Assembly (NCBI GenBank): GCA_030041985.1
Contig: JASIAM010000235.1
Coordinates: forward strand, 1-36,139
Direction: 5' to 3'
From: Bryobacteraceae bacterium
Lineage (GTDB): Bacteria > Acidobacteriota > Terriglobia > Bryobacterales > Bryobacteraceae
Length of the DNA stretch: 36,139 bases
Shown: piece after piece, positions 29,849-36,139 of the stretch
Layout of the letters: every line of letters starts with the position of its first letter
Numbering within the stretch: position 1 is the first letter of the stretch
Position numbers and translations under genes: made by a program
Notes under the pieces: model-generated
Databases searched by the model: none
The model's input: only the letters and a program-made list of their open reading frames with translations
What the model was told of the DNA's origin: nothing

Positions 29849-30070
29849 TCAGGAGACGGCTGGGAGTTCCAATGTAGCCAGAATCGTCGGATCGGGAGAC
29901 AGCCCCATTTCGGCAAGGTCCTCCCCTTCCAGATGGAGGGCTATTGCCTCACGGATGTTCTGGGCAAGCTCATCCAGGGTGTCTGCTTGCGTGACCACAG
30001 GCAAATCGAGGCACTCGGCCACAAATTTTCGATCACCTCGGAAGATACGGACTTGAATCGTGCGCTTCAT
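29849..30070 (-). CDS. Orphan HicB-like antitoxin-type protein
   Basis: This 73-aa protein has the HicB partial RNase-H-like fold pattern: TIQVRIFRGDRKFVAECLDL, then VVTQADTLDELAQNIREAI and a short acidic tail, with no DNA-binding domain appended. HicB normally neutralises the HicA mRNA nuclease encoded next to it, but no HicA frame lies on either side: glpK ends 7 bp upstream and the 80 bp downstream encode nothing convincing. It may be a solitary regulator or a remnant. ATG 30070 is the natural start; the longer frame shadows glpK. Confidence 0.72.
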   Translation of the reverse strand: MKRTIQVRIFRGDRKFVAECLDLPVVTQADTLDELAQNIREAIALHLEGEDLAEMGLSPDPTILATLELPAVS

Positions 30071-30077
30071 ATTTCCT

Positions 30078-31565
<1,488 letters not shown>

Positions 31566-31575
31566 GAAAACAAGA

Positions 31576-31607
31576 ATACCGGACCGCATGGGGCAGCGGC
31601 CCGGTAT
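31576..31607 (-). promoter_or_regulatory. Hairpin in the glpK leader
   Basis: The arms ATACCGG-a-CCGC and GCGG-c-CCGGTAT pair over 11 bp with one mismatch and enclose an 8-base loop. The hairpin ends about 10 bases before the glpK start codon, where a ribosome site would be, and no clear ribosome site is present. It could modulate translation or be a protein site. Confidence 0.45.
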
Positions 31608-31809
31608 TCAGGATCTCAGCAATGAGAGGAGGTGTGTAAACACCTTTTGATTGGATTTCCGATCACGGGGATAGTTGGTTCGGTTTTTTTCGCGGCTGAC
31701 ACCCGGAAAAATTCGGATCGCGGCACAGTTTTGGGAAGAGTACTAGAAAGGCGCGCACCGCCCAATTGTGGTGCTTTCTATGTAAATCTCTGTAAATTAT
31801 TCTTGCCGC

Positions 31810-31839
31810 TTGACTTCAGCTCTTTGTTCCGGCTATACT
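31810..31839 (+). promoter_or_regulatory. Sigma70-type promoter of the DksA-like gene
   Basis: TTGACT (31810-31815) and TATACT (31834-31839) are separated by 18 bp; each differs from consensus by one base. Transcription would begin near 31846, leaving a leader of about 85 bases that includes the inverted repeat at 31903-31917. Confidence 0.6.
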
Positions 31840-31902
31840 GCAACGATTTACCGCTTCCCGGAGTTTGCAACTTTCGGGGGGGAGTCAGTGTCTTATTTAT
31901 CT

Positions 31903-31917
31903 GATCCGATACGGATC
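31903..31917. promoter_or_regulatory. Perfect inverted repeat upstream of the DksA-like start
   Basis: GATCCG, ATA, CGGATC forms a perfect 6-bp stem with 3-base loop 14 bases before ATG 31932 and directly next to the alternative GTG 31920. It may be an operator or an RNA hairpin affecting start choice. Confidence 0.4.
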
Positions 31918-31931
31918 GGGTGCATTACGAA

Positions 31932-32339
31932 ATGGTGAAAACAATGAAAAACGGACTCAAGTTCGATAATTACCGGAAGATGCTCGAGAAGAAGGCAGAT
32001 GAAGTCCGTCGGAGTATGTCCGCCCAGAAGGCGGCGCAGGTGGTTTCGCGGTTGGACGTCCCCTCCGACGAGGGCGATCTGAGCCAGCAGCATCACGAAG
32101 AGTGGATTTTCCTGAACCGCAATACGATCGATATCAAACTGCTGCGCGAGATTGCGGACGCGCTCGAGCGCATCGAGCACGGCACTTATGGCGTCTGCCT
32201 GGAATGCGACGAGCCGATTTCAGCCAAGCGCCTGGAAGCCGTGCCATGGGCGCGCTATTGCGTTAGCTGCCAGGAAAATATCGCGGCCCGGGCCGCTCTC
32301 GGCGAACCGGTGGATGAGTACGAGGAAGCCGATCGATGA
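31932..32339 (+). CDS. DksA/TraR C4-type zinc-finger protein
   Basis: This 135-aa protein has the DksA/TraR layout: an N-terminal helical hairpin (FDNYRKMLEKKADEVRRSM through IDIKLLREIADALERIEHGTYG) and a C4 zinc finger formed by CLEC and CVSC in YGVCLECDEPISAKRLEAVPWARYCVSCQ. Such proteins bind the secondary channel of RNA polymerase and tune transcription, often with ppGpp. The DxxDxA coiled-coil tip of E. coli DksA is not evident, so its mechanism may differ. Possible starts are GTG 31920, ATG 31932 and ATG 31944; none has a strong ribosome site. It overlaps the next gene by 4 bp. Confidence 0.9.
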   Translation: MVKTMKNGLKFDNYRKMLEKKADEVRRSMSAQKAAQVVSRLDVPSDEGDLSQQHHEEWIFLNRNTIDIKLLREIADALERIEHGTYGVCLECDEPISAKRLEAVPWARYCVSCQENIAARAALGEPVDEYEEADR

Positions 32340-32641
32340 AGCTGGCGGACCTCCGCAAGCTCTCCGTTCGCCAGAACCTGAAGATACGGTTCCAGCTCCC
32401 CAACGGGTTGGAGTGTGTGATCACGGAGCACGGCATAGCGCAGGTTCCGGCGTTGCGCCGTACGCCGGATTTCAACCTGGAGCAGGAGCTGGCATCGATT
32501 GGGGAGTTTGTGCTGGAGCCGGCGGCGGAACCCGCATCTGATAAAAAGCACGCCCCGATGACCCGGCGCCTGAGCCGCGAAGAGCTGGCTACTCTGGCAG
32601 CCCCGGCCGCGGCTGCGGGGAGCGATCACGAAGACGAGTAA
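32336..32641 (+). CDS. Conserved-type small hypothetical protein coupled to the DksA-like gene
   Basis: This 101-aa protein has a compact N-terminal half (MKLADLRKLSVRQNLKIRFQ, LPNGLECVITEHGIAQVPAL) that could form a small beta-sheet, then a low-complexity Ala/Glu/Asp tail ending SDHEDE. I do not recognise a family. The ATGA overlap with the DksA-like gene implies coupled translation and perhaps a shared role, such as a partner of that polymerase-binding factor. Confidence 0.75.
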   Translation: MKLADLRKLSVRQNLKIRFQLPNGLECVITEHGIAQVPALRRTPDFNLEQELASIGEFVLEPAAEPASDKKHAPMTRRLSREELATLAAPAAAAGSDHEDE

Positions 32642-32710
32642 GTTCACTTTCCTGCGTGTTTAACTGTGTTCTCCCCAGTTGCGGCGTGAGAAACGGATTG
32701 CCCAGCCGGA

Positions 32711-34615
32711 TTACGGCCGCCGGTCGCTCGATGGCGGCACTTTTTTCTCCAGCCAGTCGCGGAGAACGGTGAAGACTTCGTGGTTGTTCTTTTCGAGCAG
32801 CATCAGGTTGCCGTTGCCGAGGACGCCGTAATCGCGTAAGCGGATCATTTCGGCGTCGCAGCCCACTTGCTTGAGGAAGGCGACATTGGCTACAGGGGAA
32901 CCGCCGCCGCCGAACTCGCTGGTGAGCCAGCCGATGGGGATGCCGCGCAAGTTTTTCCACTTGCGCGCGGGCTCAACCTGCAACTTATAAGAAGCCGGGA
33001 CAGGGCGGGGCGAATCGGGCGGTTCGGTGTGGTCGGCGAGGGTGAACTGGGAGGGGTCGGTAACGGGCGGATCGTAGGTCATGGGGCCAGCGGTCAGGCC
33101 CCAGCGGAGCTGTGCGGCGAAGGGGTTGCCGTTGATTTCCATGCACAGGATGGCTTTCACCAGGCTGGGCCGGCGATCGGCCACGCCCCAGGCGAAGAAT
33201 CCTCCAAAGGCATGCACAAATAGAATGGAAGGGCCGATGCGGTCGAGCAGTTCGGCGCCGCCGCGCCAGACGAGGTCGCTGTGAAAGGCTTCGTCGGATA
33301 CGTTGCCCTGTTCGCAGGCCATGAACTGATCGACGATGGGATCGTTCATGCCGCCCGGCCCCGGCCACTGGGCGGTGTTGAAGACGGCGGGCGATTGGAT
33401 GAGGCCTTCGAAGGGGGGCACGTTGGGGAGATGGCTGGGGCCGAGGGCATCCGGGTGGTAGGGCGAGCGGCCATAACTGGGGCGGTCCAGCCAATACACG
33501 CTATAGCCGGCCTGAACGAAATAATGCACCCAGCCGGGGCGGCCGCCGATGCCCATCATGTGGGTTCCCTGGCCGCCGCCGCCGTGCACCATGACGACGG
33601 GGTACGGATGCCGCTTTTGCGCGGGGATCATATACTGGACATACATTTGTCCGAGCGCGATGGTTCCGTAGGACATGGGCTTGCGCTGAACGCCTACCCA
33701 GAAGCACCCCTGATCGGCCAATTGGAGGGCAGTCGATTCGGTGTTGCGATTGGGATCGGCGCCGGTGGTGGTTGGGGAAGGGGCTTTGGTGATGCTGCTG
33801 TCCATCCATTGCAGTACGGCCGGAAACGCATCGTTATCGTTCTTTTCCAGGATGAGTGATGGGATCGTGGCCAGACGCGCTCTCCGCTCCGGAGGCTGTC
33901 TTTCGAGAGCTTGGGCCGGGGCCTGGAGTGTCGCGATGCCTTTCACCAGCGCGGGGCGTTCGTCGGCGGCAAGCCAGGCGAAGAAACAGCCGTCGGCGTC
34001 GGTGACGAGAATGGCGGGGCCGATTTTGTCCAAGAGCATGGCGCCGCGCGAGCGCCAGACGCTTTGTGTGATGGGGTTGTTGGCCATGGGCTGGCCGAGG
34101 GTGGCGAGGGTCTGCGCAATTTCGCGTTCGCTCGCGCCCGGGATGCCGGCGGCGACGCGCTCGAAGGTGGGCGCCTGGCGGTCGAAATTTCCGTGGACCC
34201 AGGGATGATAGGGACAGCGCCCCTGGCCGGGGCGGTCGAGCACGTACACCTTGTAACCCTGCTCCAAAAGCAGCGAAGCCCAACCGCGGCGGCCATCGGG
34301 GTTGCTGATCCATTGGCTGCCCTGGCTGTAACCTCCATGGATCAGCACAACGGGATAGGGGTGGCGTAGTTGCGCGGGAACCCAGTGCTCCACGTAAATC
34401 TGCATGCCGTTGCACATGGTGCCGCGGGCCAGGGTGGCATGCTCAACGCCGATCCAGGAATAACTCCACTCGGCGATCTCGAGCGGAGGATTGGCCGTGG
34501 CGCCCTGGGCTATGAGCGGATCGGGAAGGGTAAGCGCGCTTGCCGCCAATGCAGTAGCGCCTGCGGCTAGAGAAGTAAACTCGCGGCGGCGGAGTTGGTT
34601 TGCGGTTGAGTCCAC
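32711..34615 (-). CDS. Secreted tandem alpha/beta-hydrolase fold protein with both catalytic serines replaced
   Basis: This 634-aa protein is an internal duplication. Residues 45-275 and 300-630 each carry YPVV(L/M)(I/V)HGG, a GW-x(5)-QAGY-like segment, LDRP-x-x-GR-x-PYHP, LLD(K/R)IGP, and P-x-LVK. The nucleophile elbow, usually THSQGG or similar in this family, reads VTDADG (Ala207) in the first half and VHAFGG (Ala469) in the second, so both serines are lost. The first half also lacks the catalytic His that the second keeps (LEKNNHEVF). A Tat-type signal (RRREFTSLAAGA) marks export. GTG 34615 has a GAGG site 8 bases upstream. The last nine residues come from the 29-bp repeat at 32712-32740. 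It may bind rather than hydrolyse substrates. Confidence 0.88.
   Translation of the reverse strand: MDSTANQLRRREFTSLAAGATALAASALTLPDPLIAQGATANPPLEIAEWSYSWIGVEHATLARGTMCNGMQIYVEHWVPAQLRHPYPVVLIHGGYSQGSQWISNPDGRRGWASLLLEQGYKVYVLDRPGQGRCPYHPWVHGNFDRQAPTFERVAAGIPGASEREIAQTLATLGQPMANNPITQSVWRSRGAMLLDKIGPAILVTDADGCFFAWLAADERPALVKGIATLQAPAQALERQPPERRARLATIPSLILEKNDNDAFPAVLQWMDSSITKAPSPTTTGADPNRNTESTALQLADQGCFWVGVQRKPMSYGTIALGQMYVQYMIPAQKRHPYPVVMVHGGGGQGTHMMGIGGRPGWVHYFVQAGYSVYWLDRPSYGRSPYHPDALGPSHLPNVPPFEGLIQSPAVFNTAQWPGPGGMNDPIVDQFMACEQGNVSDEAFHSDLVWRGGAELLDRIGPSILFVHAFGGFFAWGVADRRPSLVKAILCMEINGNPFAAQLRWGLTAGPMTYDPPVTDPSQFTLADHTEPPDSPRPVPASYKLQVEPARKWKNLRGIPIGWLTSEFGGGGSPVANVAFLKQVGCDAEMIRLRDYGVLGNGNLMLLEKNNHEVFTVLRDWLEKKVPPSSDRRP
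32712..32740 (-). repeat. 29-bp dispersed repeat, copy 1, at the 3' end of the tandem hydrolase gene
   Basis: This stretch is identical to 35691-35719. In minus-strand translation both copies give PPSSDRRP followed by a stop, so each supplies the C-terminus of an unrelated gene. The stop codons differ only in the base outside the repeat (TAA here, TAG in copy 2). Confidence 0.85.
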
Positions 34616-34673
34616 ACCTGTACCTCTTTCCGCTACAATACTGCGTTAACTTATAGCACAGGCAAACACCAGC

Positions 34674-35375
34674 ATGCGTGTCTTTGTGGCTTACGGTTAC
34701 CACGAGCGTGACCGGTGGGTGGAAGATTGCGTTCTTCCTCTGATCGCGGCATTCGGATGTGAGGCCGTACATGGAAGAGTGGTTTACGGCGGGGTGTTGC
34801 CGGATGAAGTGATGAAGGCCATCCGGTCGTCGGATGCTCTACTGGGCTTCACCACGCGCCGCGAATCCATCGGCGAGGGCCAGTACCGGACGCATGATTG
34901 GGTGGTGCAGGAACTGTTGATAGCCCACGCCCAGGAGCCGCAGATTCCGTGGGTAGAGATTCGGGAACAGGGCGTGGTTTCTCCAGGCGGGATCCTGGAA
35001 TCGGCAAACGCCCAGCGGATCGATTACCGGGAGGAAGATCTGGCCGGATGTCTTGTGAAGATTGCTCATGCCTTGAGGCGGCTACGTGAGATGACCGAGG
35101 TAATCACGGTACGGCTGGGGCCGCCGGGGGCGGTGGATGAGGTCAGCGTGTTATTGGACGATCCGTCATTCGTTTGTACCTGGCAAACGCTTCGTGGTGT
35201 TGCGGAATCGGCTCCGCGGCGAATTCCTGTGTTTCCTATTGGAGGCCGCCTATTTGTTCGAATTCGGGGCCTCGCGCAGAGAGAACTGGTCCGGATCGCT
35301 ATTTCCGTCCGCGGGCGCACGTGGCGGTCCGACTACGAATTGTTGGATACTGTGGCTATACATATAAAGGAATAA
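34674..35375 (+). CDS. TIR-like domain protein with C-terminal beta-rich domain
   Basis: This 233-aa cytoplasmic protein begins MRVFVAYGYHERDRWV, a TIR-like first strand and helix. It continues with GGVLPDEVMKAIRSSDALLGFTTRRE and THDWVVQELLIAHA, where E80 sits in a W-x-x-x-E helix at the place of the TIR NAD-glycohydrolase glutamate. PWVEIREQGV and IDYREEDL complete the domain at about residue 140. The remaining 90 residues (VITVRLGPPGAVDEVSVLL through DYELLDTVAIHIKE) are beta-rich and unfamiliar. The next gene, encoding a YEATS-like domain, starts 3 bases after the stop. TIR proteins act in bacterial immunity by NAD cleavage or as signal-producing enzymes. Activity here is inference; a non-catalytic role is possible. 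Confidence 0.72.
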   Translation: MRVFVAYGYHERDRWVEDCVLPLIAAFGCEAVHGRVVYGGVLPDEVMKAIRSSDALLGFTTRRESIGEGQYRTHDWVVQELLIAHAQEPQIPWVEIREQGVVSPGGILESANAQRIDYREEDLAGCLVKIAHALRRLREMTEVITVRLGPPGAVDEVSVLLDDPSFVCTWQTLRGVAESAPRRIPVFPIGGRLFVRIRGLAQRELVRIAISVRGRTWRSDYELLDTVAIHIKE

Positions 35376-35377
35376 CG

Positions 35378-35677
35378 GTGGCGCTCTCCATTCAAGAAAA
35401 TCAACGATACCGGGGCACCTCTTGGGACTGGTCGGTATGGATCGATGGTTCCGCGGAAGAACTGGATTCGATCGACCATGTCATGTACATCCTAGACTGG
35501 ACCTTTGACCATCCGGTCCGCGAGGTTAGCGACCGTGCGACCAATTTTCGCCTAGACGATTTTACTTTTGGAACGTTCAGCTTTTACGCCAAAATCATAC
35601 ACCGCGACGGCCATGAAACGGTGCTTACCCATGAGTTAATCGTCCGCTATCCGGATGGCAGACCTGCCGCCGCGTAG
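35378..35677 (+). CDS. Prokaryotic YEATS-like (pYEATS) small protein
   Basis: This 99-aa single-domain protein has the immunoglobulin-like YEATS pattern: WDWSVWIDGSAEELDSIDHV, MYILDWTFDHPVREVSDRAT, NFRLDDFTFGTFSFYAKI, then DGHETVLTHELIV. The L-(H/D)-x-TF-x-x-P and (W/F)G-x-F elements are those of prokaryotic YEATS domains, which often sit beside TIR or effector domains. The Trp of the usual GWGxF is Phe here. Start is GTG 35378, preceded by AAAGGA at 35366-35371. It follows the TIR-like gene by 2 bases and is certainly cotranscribed. Eukaryotic YEATS domains read acylated lysines; the ligand here is unknown. Confidence 0.72.
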   Translation: MALSIQENQRYRGTSWDWSVWIDGSAEELDSIDHVMYILDWTFDHPVREVSDRATNFRLDDFTFGTFSFYAKIIHRDGHETVLTHELIVRYPDGRPAAA

Positions 35678-35689
35678 ACATCGTCTTGC

Positions 35690-36139
35690 CTACGGCCGCC
35701 GGTCGCTCGATGGCGGCACGATTCCTTTAATCCGCAAGAACGCCACCATGTTTCCGTACATTTCGTTATCGTGCTGGAGGTTGAAATTGAGCACGCCCAG
35801 CTTGGTCATCTCGCGGCCGAACATTTTTACCTTGGTGGCGGCATTGGCGTCGGTCATGGAGTTGTAGACTCCATCGCAGTAATCAAAAGACTCTTTCAGG
35901 TAAGCGCTGGCGGCCGCCTTGGTTTTTTCCGCGGGCGCCTTCATCTGCTTTTGCTCTCCATTCGCCAGACCGCACAGCATGAACTGGACGTCCGCAATGT
36001 GCGTGATCATTTCGCCATAGGTGCGAACCTCGGGAACGGTTTTGAAGGAGTAATTCTCAGCCGGCATTTTATCGGCCGCGCGAATTAAGGTGTTCTTGAT
36101 TCCGTTATAAGACTGCTTCGCATCCGCGCTGAACGGATT
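35690..36139 (-). CDS. DinB/DUF664-like protein (5' end outside the window)
   Basis: The reading frame runs to the right edge without a start that can be fixed; ATG 36065 is internal, because the frame continues with NPFSADAKQSYNGIKNTLIRAADKMP upstream and this belongs to the fold. Helices such as TYGEMITHIADVQFMLCGLANGE and KMFGREMTKLGVLNFNLQHDNEMYGNMVAFLR fit the four-helix bundle of DinB-family metalloproteins, with His at HIADVQ and at LQHDNEMYG as the metal ligands. Function in this family is often thiol-dependent transfer and is unknown here. The last residues PPSSDRRP are encoded by the 29-bp repeat copy 2. Confidence 0.78.
   Translation of the reverse strand, partial: NPFSADAKQSYNGIKNTLIRAADKMPAENYSFKTVPEVRTYGEMITHIADVQFMLCGLANGEQKQMKAPAEKTKAAASAYLKESFDYCDGVYNSMTDANAATKVKMFGREMTKLGVLNFNLQHDNEMYGNMVAFLRIKGIVPPSSDRRP
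35691..35719 (-). repeat. 29-bp dispersed repeat, copy 2, at the 3' end of the DinB-like gene
   Basis: This copy is identical to 32712-32740 and contributes the last codons of the DinB-like gene. The two copies bracket the TIR-like/YEATS-like operon and part of the pseudo-hydrolase gene, about 3 kb apart in the same orientation. Confidence 0.85.

Larger units (their letters stand above)
31566..31931. other. 366-bp divergent intergenic region between glpK and the DksA-like gene
   Basis: This gap carries the control elements of two divergent genes: a hairpin next to glpK (31576-31607), a small GGTGT/ACACC inverted repeat followed by TTTT (31631-31648), a good plus-strand promoter (31810-31839), and a perfect inverted repeat (31903-31917). 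A 90-codon plus-strand frame from 31632 is not convincing: it has odd composition and its ribosome site overlaps its own start. Confidence 0.6.

Noticed and set aside
31632-31904. 90-codon plus-strand frame between glpK and the DksA-like gene
   Set aside because: It crosses the DksA promoter, begins within its own purine-rich site and has no recognisable fold.

Overview
The window is GC-rich, densely coded bacterial DNA, most likely from an acidobacterium of the Solibacter/Bryobacter type. This assignment is an inference from gene content: a PadR regulator coupled to an ATPase-less MacB/FtsX-type 'ADOP' permease, a giant PEGA-domain Ser/Thr kinase, a DksA/TraR-type protein coupled to a small lineage-specific protein, and PLPDGRGS-type dispersed repeats. 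I saw no rRNA, tRNA, CRISPR array, IS element or phage gene.

Layout from left to right. (1) 1-2021, minus strand: an M50 site-2 protease with CBS domain (cut by the window edge), a 51-aa membrane microprotein, an HU-type nucleoid protein with its own promoter, and a SET-domain lysine methyltransferase. (2) 2191-7524, plus strand: the nitrogen-control cluster amtB-glnB-glnD, with glnB and glnD overlapping, then a PLP-dependent threonine/serine dehydratase whose tail overlaps the next, convergent gene. (3) 7442-10717, minus strand: a coupled three-gene operon, rpiB-like isomerase, deoC aldolase, and a GAF-GAF-SpoIIE phosphatase. Both sugar-phosphate enzymes carry N-terminal extensions resembling microcompartment encapsulation peptides, and the isomerase has Asp in place of the usual catalytic Cys. 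(4) 10744-14762: a NicO metal exporter, a YeiH-type exporter preceded by a 34-aa membrane microprotein under a perfect -35/-10 promoter, and an outer-membrane barrel protein. (5) 14783-19987: a 1734-aa transmembrane Ser/Thr kinase. (6) 20239-24237: a tight minus-strand set msrA-msrB-TPR protein-zinc-finger protein, divergent from a DipZ-type membrane thiol reductase. Together these suggest an extracytoplasmic methionine-sulfoxide repair module. (7) 24300-29768, plus strand: an SGNH esterase, padR-ADOP with a long palindrome at the padR promoter, and a pirin. (8) 29849-32641: glpK plus an orphan HicB-like gene, and divergently a DksA/TraR-type protein plus a small partner. (9) 32711-36139: a secreted tandem alpha/beta-hydrolase in which both nucleophile serines are lost, a two-gene TIR-like + prokaryotic YEATS-like operon (a candidate immune or signalling pair), and a DinB/DUF664-like gene running off the right edge. 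The 3' ends of the first and last of these genes share an identical 29-bp repeat that supplies the last codons of both.

The strongest leads are the TIR-like/YEATS-like pair, the rpiB-deoC pair with putative targeting peptides and no shell genes nearby, the SET methyltransferase beside HU, and the double pseudo-hydrolase. All domain calls were made by eye from translated sequence. No database search was run.
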